Source: Albula goreensis (taxonomy: Eukaryota; Chordata; Actinopteri; Albuliformes; Albulidae). From it: DNA of 64,000 bases. The notes beneath the pieces are model-generated. The model did not search any database. It saw only the letters and a program-made list of their open reading frames with translations, and was not told where the DNA came from. The stretch is taken from NCBI GenBank assembly GCA_022829145.1, contig CM040747.1, positions 31,832,936-31,896,935 on the forward strand, given 5' to 3'. The number at the start of each line of letters is the position of its first letter. Position 1 is the first letter of the stretch. A program made the position numbers and the translations under genes. Shown here piece by piece: positions 1 through 10,700 of this stretch.

Positions 1-77
1 AGCAGACATCACTTTGGCTGGGAGCGGGCGTGGGTGTGACGGCTTAGCAGTGCAGCTGTCACCAGCCGGCGGAAACC

Positions 78-100
78 TTTTTTTTTTTTTTTTTTTTTTT
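78..100. repeat. Poly-T tract
   Basis: 23 consecutive T. No retroposon body is recognisable next to it. Confidence 0.9.
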
Positions 101-976
101 CATGACCCGAACATCCTCAGGATACCCGCTGAGAGGGAACCAGGCCATTTGCGTTCTCCAATACAACACTGGTTCACCCGTACAGTGTCTTTGTGTCTGC
201 AAAACAGCATACGCAATTACATTACAGTACCGCGTTCGAGGTTTTCCCTTCAGTTTACTGTGTGCAACACCGTACACTGGCATAATGGCATACGGATATA
301 GACCCATTTTAATCTGAAGTGTAGCCGAACATGCTAACGGGAACCGCTCTGTTAAGGATGGGGCTCAAACATGCTGACACATATGTGCATACATGCACAA
401 CCTTCTATCAACATCAATTACCATTTGCTTAGTTTTACTGTGCTTTGTATATGTTTTCTGGAAAAGCAAACCCGCTAAAAGTTACAAAAAAATAATACAT
501 TCCTTTAAACGTTGACACAGAGCATGGTACAAACGAGGGACTGTAAAGATGGCTCAGCAGAATTACTGCAGCTTCAGCTGTTCTTCACCCAAAAATTACT
601 CAAGAACAGGTCGGAAAATAAGGAGTCACTGATACCAACGCCCCTTTTCTCTCTTTTTTAAACACCTTTCATCGTTCCCTCACATTTTGCTTCCAAAATG
701 GCAACCACAGACCTTTGTGCTGCCTGCCAGCTGGACAGAAACCTTATTTTTGTTCTCTCAAAAAAAAAAAAAAATGAGGAACGCTCCTCGCCAGCCAGAG
801 TTACAGTAACATTGTGGTGCCGCTAGCAATCTGAGGTTCACATGATGCATCACCTAAGCGACCCTGTGATGATGAGGCTGAGCTGTATCTAGCGACCCTG
901 GATGGAAGCTTCCGGAAGGGAAAGCCAATGTTACCACTGGACTCATCAATTCAGGGCTGTACTAACACTTAAAAAA

Positions 977-993
977 ACACACACACACACACA
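977..993. repeat. (AC)n
   Basis: Short AC run after an A-stretch. Confidence 0.9.
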
Positions 994-3189
994 GCCAGTG
1001 ACAATGTGCCTTGATTGATGATGATAATGATGATGTCACATCCTCAGGCTCTGTTCCGCTCAGAGTGATAGAAGAAAAAGGTTGCCAGATAGCCATGATA
1101 CTAAACTCTTAACCATTCCTCTGTATATGGAGTATCCTCTGTATATATTCATACGCAAAAATTTAAGCTATGAAATTCACATTAGGGCAAGGGCATTAGC
1201 TAAGATAACTAGTTATTTTTTTGAAAATCTTATTTACACACAATTTACCCCTTCAATTAGGGATGAGTTTAACAACTGGAGAGTGAGTTCTTATGAGTAC
1301 CAACATGTTCTGGGTTGATCTTTATGTATATTTAGCGCTAGCGCATGTGTACATATGCTCATGAGGCCGTTAGACACAATCACACATAATGTCATCAGAC
1401 AAATGCTGACCAGCTTGCCTTGACATTTTCAGCTGTAAGTAAATCACAGGCTTTATTAATCATAACGGAAATGCCCTCATTCAGTATTAGTCACCAATAC
1501 TGGGACAAGGATAACGCTGCGTGGGTTACCAGCTTTGGCTCAGACGCACTGTGAACAATCCATTTTACAGTCGGTGTGGTGACCTTCCACCTAACTAAAA
1601 TAAGTAGGCCAGGAGTGCTGGCCAATCAAACTGTAGAGAGGGCTGTGGTTTGTTACAAACTTGGCAGTGATGTAATAAGACTGAGGCTCCTGGATGTTGA
1701 TGGAGCAAATGAATCATATGCCACTTCTGATTGGTCGTCCTTTTCTGTATAGACCAGGTTGAGGGGCAGCGATGTTAACAGTTTTTATATGCAGTCATGC
1801 TTGACAGACTGCCAAAACTGTCCAACCCCTGGTAGATTTCGTGGGACGGACAATGTTACTTGGGGATTCGTGCATGGGGGGGGCAGGTCTGAGATGGTCT
1901 TTAATTTGGCGCACCAGGCCTACGATCCAAGAGAATTGCTGGGGGACCCTATGGAGGAGGCACCAAGCAGCAACAAAGACGGCTTCAGTCTTCAACGGCA
2001 GGGAGAATTTGCATAGCTTAGAAGCCAACCGTCTGAACTAGCCATGAAAAAGGCCCTTGAGAACTGCGACGGCTTCAATAGCATCAAGAGATCAAAAGCA
2101 GAGGGGTTGGAGGGGCCCGCATCGGCAAAAGTACATTAGGACGAGATATGAAGTTATCTCGCGGTATCGTTGAACAGAGTCAGTACAATGCATCACTTGT
2201 TTACTGACGGCTTCAGTCGCGCAAAAACAACCTACCGGGTGATAGGTGAGGCGCGTTACATCAAAATCAGTCACGCAAAGTGTGTATGCGTCCACTTATT
2301 CTTGAATTTATTTTATTTTAGGGGCGTGGCGGGGGTTGGGGAACAGGTGGCTTCGGTAGTGTCAACAAAATGGCTTCAGATGGCTACTGCAGAACGCTTC
2401 CATTCCCAGTGTTAAAGACCTTGGCCAATAAAGCACATTTTCTAGAGAATATCTTTAGCATATATGTCATAATGAAAATACATTAACAAAATAGTCTTTT
2501 CACATTGGCAATCAACTCTACTCATATGGCTAATTTTACATGGTGGTGCTGGGAAGGGAACATTATGGTAAAGTGCCATTGCAACATTCTTTTGGTTAGC
2601 ATCCTAAAATACGTAAATGTAGTTAAGAGTATACTAGTTTCACACCCTGAGTTAAAACATTTAATGAAAGACAATCAAAAGATGATGTATTTCAACCAGG
2701 TATGAATGGACTTTGTGGTCCTTCAATGCAACAAGACAGAGTGGACAAGCATTGAGGCAAATTATTACTGGATAAATTAAGGCTATCATCTGACAATCAG
2801 AAACAACAGATACCATCAAAGACAATTCTGTAATTGCTGCAATTAAAATAGGAGCCATTTTCACTTAAATCTGACTTCAATTTGGCTCACAATTAAATGA
2901 AGGTGGTCATTTTTACCTACATTGACACAGTTTGTCAAGTTCTGCAATCGTGAAAGTTAACTCGCCAAACTGATCCTGTAGAGAGAAAGCATAGCACTCT
3001 TATTCAATTTAAAGTAAATATTAAGGAAACGGATTGAATCCCAGCCACAGAGAGCCAAGAGTTCTATTTGTAGGTATTATGCAACGGAGACAATACGATT
3101 TTAAGTTATAACAGTTGTATAATTCAATAACATACAACTGCAAAATCCACTGAATCCATAAAGATGTGCCAACTAAACCTTGAGTAGGT

Positions 3190-3336
3190 GATTCAGATTC
3201 AGATTCAGGTTCAGGTTCAGGTTCAGGTTCAGGTTCAGGTTCAGAATCAGATTCAGATTGAGATTCACATTCAGGTTCAGATTCAGATTCAGACAGAGAT
3301 TGAGATTGAGACTGAGATTCAGATTCAGATTCAGAC
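3190..3336. repeat. (TTCAGR)n hexamer tandem repeat
   Basis: Mixed TTCAGA and TTCAGG hexamers with interruptions (TTGAGA, ACTGAGA, TTCACA). The TTCAGG units are clustered in the middle and the TTCAGA units sit on both flanks. The minus strand reads as alternating Ser-Glu and Pro-Glu codons, so it gives a long open frame, but there is no sign that it is translated. It lies inside mdga2 intron 1. It is not the vertebrate telomere unit TTAGGG. Confidence 0.9.
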
Positions 3337-4350
3337 AACTTTATGAAGCCCAATTCATTTGCAGCTCACCCAGTCCATACACATAACTTCAAAACTCACA
3401 CGCAAAGTCGTTATATGTCAGAGGCAACAGACCAGCATGCATGGACCAGTGCAAGGGAACACGGAACAGCAGTGAATAAAATAAATAAATAAAATAAAAA
3501 ATTCTGTTACAATACATATAAGTGAATAAATAACATAAACAAATGACTGACTTTAAAAGGAACACAACAGTCATTCAAGATGACTACTGTCGGCGTTTAG
3601 TACCCTGGTAGCAGAAGCTGTGAATGACTTAAAATAGCGGTTTGTTCTCCTAAGGGGCACATTTCAACGCTGCCCTCAGGGCATTACAGTAGATTCACTA
3701 CACAGCCCATGGTCAGATCGGCTGGTCATTTCTTTTGAAAGTGCTGGCATGTATTCAGTTCCAGCTGGGAACAATAGGCTTTGATTGACTTGCCAACAAA
3801 CTCTTCATCTGACTGTCCTGTTATCCACTGAACCTCTTTGAATAAATATGGCGTTGAAGGTTTGTATATTTGTGATAATAAAACTATCAAAGTAAACATT
3901 CCACTTTTTTTGACTAATCGGTGTCTCTTACAAACAAATTAGCGATGCAAACTTGAATTGGACCTGCATGATTAGTTGTTCAATTAATTGGGAGAAAGCC
4001 CACAGTAGATTATTTATTGAGCAGCCAATTAATCTTGAATTCAGCACAAATGTGGATGTTTATGTTGAACTAACACTGCATATTCTGTATTGCATTGGAA
4101 ATGTATTTTATCATGCATATCAAGAGTATTTTATCAACTGTCGATACTGTGGCACTGTACCAGGAGTGAGGCTACAGATATGCAACTAAATGTACATCTG
4201 TAATTATTACTACCGCTACTATTATTTTTGTACAATTACTATGTACTTCCATTATATTGAAGAATATTGTAAGTGGGATGTTTAAACATCTACGCCTTCC
4301 ATGCCTTCGTGGTCTTCTGAGTGGGTGGTCAAGAGAAAGAGTGTTGATAG

Positions 4351-4485
4351 CAGGGGCGTCACCAGACTCAATTTAATGGGGCATATGCCCCAATAATAAT
4401 TTTTGTGCCGCAGTAAATGATAATTAAAAATAACTTGTTTTTAAACCTGTGCCCCAGTAGTGCTGAACGTCTAGCAACATCCCTG
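4351..4485. mobile_element. hAT-like MITE relic
   Basis: The left end CAGGGGCGTCACCAGAC and the right end GTCTAGCAACATCCCTG are imperfect terminal inverted repeats (12 of 17 match). CAGGGGCGT is a typical hAT terminus. The flanks GTTGATAG (4343-4350) and GTTAACAG (4486-4493) match at 6 of 8 bases, as expected for an old 8-bp hAT target-site duplication. The 135-bp interior is AT-rich and has no coding capacity. Confidence 0.6.
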
Positions 4486-6754
4486 GTTAACAGAGCTTCA
4501 GCTATCTTGTCATTAGCCAGTTATAACCGCTGTGCAGTATATTGTTATGTAAGTTCTACCAGATATCACACAAAGTTCTTTGGAATCACCAGTCTGTCAT
4601 CTGTGGAAGGCACTAGATCCCTGTAGTACTGTGTGACTGTATGGCTTAAAATATCTGCTAGCTTGTGGATGAGTGAACACACTGTAGTTTCTATACTCCT
4701 GGTATTACAGTAGCACAACGGGGTCTCTGGAGGCATAATTGTCAAAGGAAAATTAGGGAAATAATTAAAGGAAATTTGTTTAAAAAAAATGCCCTATCTT
4801 CTTCTTCATAGACCCTACACTGAACCCTATCCCCGTCATTAAATCAGGAAACTCTCCATTCATTTTACATTAATTATTATGGCCAGATAAAAAGCTAACC
4901 CCAACATTCTCTGCATTTAATTATGAGTAGCTAAATTAAGTGGAGTGCTTTTTTTATATTTGCCCTGCTAATTTTTTCTCCTAACATTCGGTCAACTACT
5001 GTCTTATATCTCTGTGTGACCTAACAAAGAGGACACTATCACTTGTATCTACATGTAAATATTATGTGCTGGCAACTATCTGCTACTGACACACTGTATT
5101 TGCTGGCTCTCGAGGCCAGAGAAAATTGATTGGCATCAATATGATGTATTCCTATTCAGTAAATGTCTGGCTCACTGTGGTGCAGTGCTTTAAGCGCAGA
5201 GAAAACCTTTCCATCACTGTATTTGCAATATTGACTTATTAATGCATACCTATATTATTATAACTCCATTCCAGTTCAGTATACGAGGTCCTCCATGTAA
5301 ACGTCCCCCAACAGACCTGCATCGCACTAGCTGTAACTGCGGATCATTTGAAAATCAACAATTGTTCTAAGATGTGCCCCGTGTACCTTCAGGACAGCCT
5401 GCGAGGTAAAGATAAACGTCGTTCTTCTACTGACAGGAAACTTCAAAGACGACTTGATGAAGGACAAACGAGTTTGTCAGGTCATTGTCCTTTACCTGTG
5501 TCATGAAAGGAATGCTGAATCGATTATAATTCTGTTCTGTTTCTGATCTGTTTCCTCTGTTTTCTGTGAACCAAGAATGTACCGACATTGTAATGATATG
5601 ATCCCAGCGATTACAGTGCTGGCAGAGTGCTGCCGACAAGAACCTTTCAGCAAGTAAGCAGCGACATACCGCCAATCTGTGCGCGTCATTTAATACCAAG
5701 TGGTGCCATTAACTGCAACGCACTTCCAAACAGAACCATTCAACTGCCCAGCTACTTCGAGAGATCACCCAGGTCAAATGCAACTGAGCATCAGTTACCC
5801 CCAGCGCGCTCTGGTCATTTTAGTCTATTTGGTCTTTATGCGTCATCTTGTCAAAGAAAGAACAATGACTAATTCTTCATTCCCAACTCTAAGGAGTCCC
5901 ATTCACTGAGCCGGCACCCAGCAGTATTAGTCCGAGCTAACAGGCCGGGCGAAATATAAATACTTGCATATATATTTCTGGACAAGATACAGAGGTTAAG
6001 CCTCTAAAACAAAGGCTACAACTGCATTACTGCCCACTTAAAAAGTTGACGTAACATTTTAGTAAATGTTATAATAAAATTTCATATGATGTCGCTAGGT
6101 ATTTCAACGTAATGTTTTATATTCCTAATAAATAATGCATGTATTTCACTCCCATAATGTAACTAAGAGCTCAACGGGTTAATGCAACCAGCTATGACTG
6201 GGTACGTTTCCTCTCAATGCCACTGGAACACAAAAGCCCATTATACATGTATTACACGATCTCGCTGCATGACAGTGACCAATAGCAAATTTCAAATCTT
6301 CAATGCAATCTACATTAATTTAATAACTTGCCTGTATGTGCACGCTCGCTGCAGGATGATTTCCGTTAATGCTTCTCGTGGACTGATATAAACCAAATTC
6401 TGATTAATTTCTTAAATTTACAAAGAAAATCATCATTGACTGAAATCTATGCCAAAGTGCTGTACAGTTAACTATCTGCATAGTCTGCTGCATGTCTCTA
6501 CCAGATTAGCATGTAGTCAAGTGTTTAGTGAGAACGACAGAATGAGCCACCTGTGGTTGATTAAAAGACAGTAGACATTTTATGGGGTAAAGGCAATATT
6601 TACCATTTAAATAATCACATTTGGCAATGGATAGATTGCCTGAATGCCGGGAGACACGCACATCATTCTGAAACCAAATATATACATTTTTTCATACAGG
6701 TTTAAGTCATAGTCATTAAATTTTGATTCCGTTTCCCTGTTTGTGTCCACTTAC

Positions 6755-6827
6755 CATATACTCCTTGGCAATGAATTCCCTCCAGAAATACCGTAAGAAG
6801 CCACGAGAGACCGAAAACTAAATCCAT
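6755..6827 (-). CDS. mdga2: mdga2, first coding exon (partial gene)
   Basis: This exon starts at ATG (6827-6825) and reads MDLVFGLSWLLTVFLEGIHC followed by QGVY plus one base. It ends at a canonical donor: on the minus strand G|GTAAGT, with the intron starting at 6754. The protein is a hydrophobic signal peptide (about residues 1-20, likely cleaved before Gln21) plus the first mature residues. From memory, the vertebrate MDGA2 N-terminus has the same LLTV-LEGI pattern followed by GQGVYA, and the codon after VY is split after its first G, as seen here. MDGA1 shares only GQGVYA. MDGA2 is a GPI-anchored Ig/FNIII/MAM protein that binds neuroligins at the cell surface and limits synapse formation. 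The ATG has a strong Kozak context (A at -3, G at +4). The open frame continues upstream to 6884, but no other in-frame ATG was found there. The remaining exons lie beyond the left edge. Which teleost duplicate it is cannot be told. Confidence 0.87.
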
Positions 6828-7440
6828 CTTTACGTTAATGTCACCATATCCAGCTCGATAGCGACGAGTCCTTGCCAGAGGCAAGACTGGCTGTGGGATA
6901 GAACTCCAATTTAGTGAAAAAAAACGACACCGCGCCCGCTCTGCTCGGTGATGGTTCTGAAGGTGTGTGTGGCAAATACAAAAATAGATGTTAAAACGGT
7001 AAACTGCGACAGCTTATGGTCCTGCACAGCTTTTCATTTCGATTTTTTAAAAAACCGGGATCTCAATAAATGATGCAGTAAGAGCTAAAAAAAAGACAAT
7101 TAAAGAGATGATTTTGGCTCTAATACAGTCACCTACAACAGGATACCTTCTGTCCGGAAGCATTCAAACTCTCCGCAGAAAAATTAAACCAACACGCTTG
7201 ATCGCAGTCCTGCAATCCACCGAGGTGTCTTCACCAATCCAATTACACCATGGCTATACAACACATAGATGAATCCTTCGTCTCAGGACTCGATGATCTG
7301 TCCGTACAAGTTGCCTGTTTAGTTGTTATTTATGTAATTCGCAGCTACCGGGCAAACGCGGGGCAGGAGAGAGCTCCAGTATGATGATGATGATGATATT
7401 AGATGGGATGCGCTCACGACCACATCACGACTACATCCAA
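6828..7440 (-). other. mdga2: mdga2 5' untranslated region, approximate
   Basis: Sequence directly upstream of the mdga2 start codon on the minus strand. The transcription start and any 5' UTR splicing cannot be fixed from sequence, so the right limit is an estimate. Upstream ATGs are present. The closest opens a five-codon ORF at 6830-6847, and another short one would run 7037-7014 if transcribed. A (ATG)n run at 7381-7397 marks the boundary with the motif-rich putative promoter. Confidence 0.5.
6830..6847 (-). promoter_or_regulatory. Five-codon upstream ORF stopping 2 nt before the mdga2 ATG
   Basis: On the minus strand ATG GTG ACA TTA ACG TAA (peptide MVTLT) ends at 6830, and two bases (AG) separate its stop from the mdga2 ATG at 6827. 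The uORF start also has a strong context (G at -3, G at +4). Such an arrangement typically lowers or conditions translation of the main ORF, because ribosomes must leaky-scan past the first ATG or reinitiate almost immediately. It lies directly upstream with no splice acceptor between, so it should be in the mRNA if transcription starts upstream of 6847. The regulatory effect is inferred. Confidence 0.55.
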
Positions 7441-7790
7441 GGACCACGAGCGAGTCACCTCCGGGAGGAGGCAGGCTGCTCCGATGCAGACACCGAGCAT
7501 GCGCCCGATAACAAGTAAACTCCCTCGATTAAAATAAGGAACGAAGAGGATGCGGGAATTGTGCGCTGTGCGAACTGTGCGTTCTTTCCTTTTTCTCCAC
7601 AGACTATCTTTAAAAACAATGGGGGATTGGCGGACAGATGATCAGTCACGTTGCGCAATACGTGCTGTGAGACTGGAGCGCAGAACCGCAGCCAGTAGCC
7701 AGACGACGTCAAAGAGTGCGTGATTCAGAGATCTCATCTGTATGGGGAACTACAAACAGCGTCAAAGGGGCCACGTGAAATCCAACCACG
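7440..7790 (-). promoter_or_regulatory. Putative mdga2 promoter
   Basis: A GC-richer stretch 0.6-0.95 kb upstream of the start codon with several classical sites: NRF1-like GCATGCGC at 7497-7504, a CCAAT box on the minus strand (GATTGG on plus, 7625-7630), a perfect C/EBP palindrome TTGCGCAA at 7651-7658, a CRE-like TGACGTC on the minus strand (7705-7711) and an E-box CACGTG at 7772-7777. I saw no convincing TATA box. The position relative to exon 1 and the motif density support a promoter, but no start site can be assigned. A first exon further upstream cannot be excluded. Confidence 0.45.
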
Positions 7791-7797
7791 GGGTGGA

Positions 7798-10700
7798 TAG
7801 AGGTGGAGGAAAATATAAATCAAGGGAATAATTTGGTTTCAGGAATTAAGGGAAATCTCAGTTAGCACAATCATGTAGACGGGTAAACATTAATGTATTT
7901 ATGGTCTGAAACGCCCTGCTCCTCTGTTCTGTGGCAAACGTACCCGTGTTAAGAATTGCTTAGTATTTAGCGCATACCGAAAACGTCTCCTACGAATACT
8001 GCGTGTAGAGCATCTTCACATTGCTGCGATTCCTCTCTCCGCATTTTGCAGATTCGATTATAATTGCTGCTCCATCTTCTACTGCCGGCGTCGTCTGCAG
8101 AGTCGTTTACACCATTAATACTCGCATGCTACTTGTACATAAAGGCGTACATTTCATTATATTTGAAATATGAAGAGAAATCACCCGGTTTTTACGAGAT
8201 TACTAAGTCTCGAGTCTACTGCCATAGCGATGTGCTTTCATGTCCGTGAATGAGTCTCTTGTCTGTGCATTTTTTGGCACAGTGTCAGAGAGGACTTGGA
8301 AAGACGTGTTTGTTGGTGACTCTGCAGGGAACAAACACGGACAGTCGAGGGGCTGTCTGCCCATCGCAGCAGTTGTATGTGCGTGTGTGTTCGTGTTCGT
8401 CAATAGGGTGACCATAACCGCCCAGTTGTAAAATAGCAGATTGGCGTGTCAGAGTCAAAATTATTGTTGCAATTTTCTGATATCATCGTCCTCTAAGATG
8501 GCTGCCCCAAATGACCACAACGCAGTGAATCAAAACACTATAAAGTGTAACCGTGCTGTTAATTTAATGAGCCAAATTATACAGGGCACAGGAAAATATG
8601 AAGTTATAGAAATTTACAATGGGGTGCAGACTGGAATATAGAACATGTTTATTTTTCTTTGCATTGCCCCCACCTTTAACAAAATATCACTTTTAATCCA
8701 CATGTAGCATCTTAAACATTATCCCAATAAGGTTTGGAAATGATGGTGCTAAATATTAAACATGGTATCTCAAATGTATATACTTATGACAAAATATCTA
8801 TACTGTACATAACGTAAACATAAACATTAAACCTATACATGTTTCATTTTAGTAAATGTTTAACTTAGGTATTCTTAAATGTTTCAGCATTGATGTTTTA
8901 TTTCCTTGCAGCTCAGATATTTATAGTTCACATTTTATACATGCCTCCCTTATGCAAATTATTACTGAACACTTAACAGAAGTTGTTTTATTATGACATA
9001 GACATTAACATTATGCATGTAGGAAGGAGCACAATAACTTGCAATGGAAAGGCTGGAAATTTCCATTGATTTCCATTCATAACATGATATTACGGGCCTT
9101 TGTGGGGCTCTTACTTCTCACCGTGCAGCACTTTGAGAATTGAAAATCCTACAAATACCATTTTCCCATCTCACCGTATCCCCAAGGTTTGCAGCTCACA
9201 CACCAGAGCACAACAGAGTATGTTGTGTCATTTCCTAAAAAATCCACTGTAGAACTTTATGGAATAATTTGCAGGCCACCAGTGACCGTAGCACTGTGCC
9301 GTGTCAACGTATGTTGGTGTGCAAAACTCACTTTGTGCTTTGGAGGACAGTACGGTCCATACATGGTATGCTAAAATGTAAAGCATTGAAGTCCTTCCTT
9401 TTCATATATATGCAAATTGGAGAATATAAACGGAATTATTGTGATTGTAAAGCATGGCTTGTTTCCGTTCAGTTTTTTTCTTTTGCATTGGTAGTAATAC
9501 AGAAATGAAAAAGCTAGATATTTCCGGTTTATTTAGCTACCTGGATAGTTTCATTCTCTTTTCTTTTCGACTGTGTTTGCCCCATAGTTAGCTAGCCAAT
9601 TGTTGAAAGCCTCGTGAAATGGATTATCCAATCAAGCTTCAGATGAACTAGCCAATATTCCGCAAAGCAAAGGGAATGCACTGAAACAAGCGATAGACTG
9701 AGGGCAAACTAAAATGGATGAGTCACAGTTTGGGAAAAATAAAGGACCACGATGGGCAAAGTGGTTGCGATAAGAAGGACTACCTTTACCGGTGGCTTCG
9801 CGAGGCAATCTCTGGAGAAACAGTGCATTCAGCCAGCTTTCCCCTCCTATCATTTCCCAGCCGGTGGTGGCAGTACAAAGCTTGATTGGAAATGTCCCAC
9901 AGCGAAAAATGCTGCTACAATTTGGCAGGTGTGAATTGTCCTAAAGTGGACAGTTGCAGCGGGGGAAGAAGCCGGCACTTTCTCACCAATCTGATATGAA
10001 AGTGGCCTCAGTGAATCGTAAGCTGGGACATTAGGTGTAGTCTTTTACCGTGCGACGTCAGTCGTACATTTCGATTCAAATGCAGGGAAAGAAATATGTC
10101 CGCTTCCTCTTTGATTCTCTTCTGGCTACTTGAAAAGATAAGGCGTTTTGCCCCTTTGTTTCCTGACGTTGCATGGACCCACAATGTTCTCATATTCTGT
10201 TGATGTCGTTCCCTAAGGCCTCCTGCAAGTTAAGCGAGGAGAAACCCTGAGGATAGTACACCATGGCCTACAAATACACATGCAGCTATTACCACACTGG
10301 CTAATGTGATGTTCAGATATCGTTCCTGTATGTATATCCTCTCGTGATAATCACCTCACGTTACAATGCTGAAGGCTTTTACAAAAATTGTTATTTGACC
10401 TGAAAACTTTAATTAATAAGGAAATTGAATCAATATATGTCAACAAACATATGTCACAAAGACACGATGTTTATGGAAAAACATGCCATCCATATTTATG
10501 TGCATGGCTCCCTTTAATATATATTATTTATTCCATCACGCTTATCTCAATGTATACTATAAATAAACACATGGAAGGCACAATTAAGTACATTTAAGCA
10601 TGTAGATATATATAGCTGCATATATTCTTGAAAAAATAGCTATCATATTATGATTGTTGCTTAGTTTCAACAGTGTACTAATGATAATATTGAAATGCTT

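Larger units (their letters stand above)
1..6754 (-). other. mdga2: mdga2 intron 1, 5' portion (runs off the window)
   Basis: Sequence downstream of the exon 1 donor on the minus strand. No second exon is recognisable, which fits the very long first intron known for MDGA2 in vertebrates. It contains poly-T at 78-100, an A-run near 762-774, a short (AC)n at 977-993, GAT/GATA-rich DNA near 1013-1034, a (TTCAGR)n hexamer block at 3190-3336 and a hAT-like MITE at 4351-4485. The rest is AT-rich with only short chance ORFs. Confidence 0.75.

Noticed and set aside
3021..3353. 110-codon minus-strand frame with Ser-Glu/Pro-Glu repeats
   Set aside because: It is generated by the TTCAGR hexamer repeat inside the mdga2 intron. 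No signal of translation.
8489..8504. YY1-like AAGATGGCTGCC and possible promoter
   Set aside because: A single motif with no CpG context and no adjacent exon, so not supported as a promoter.
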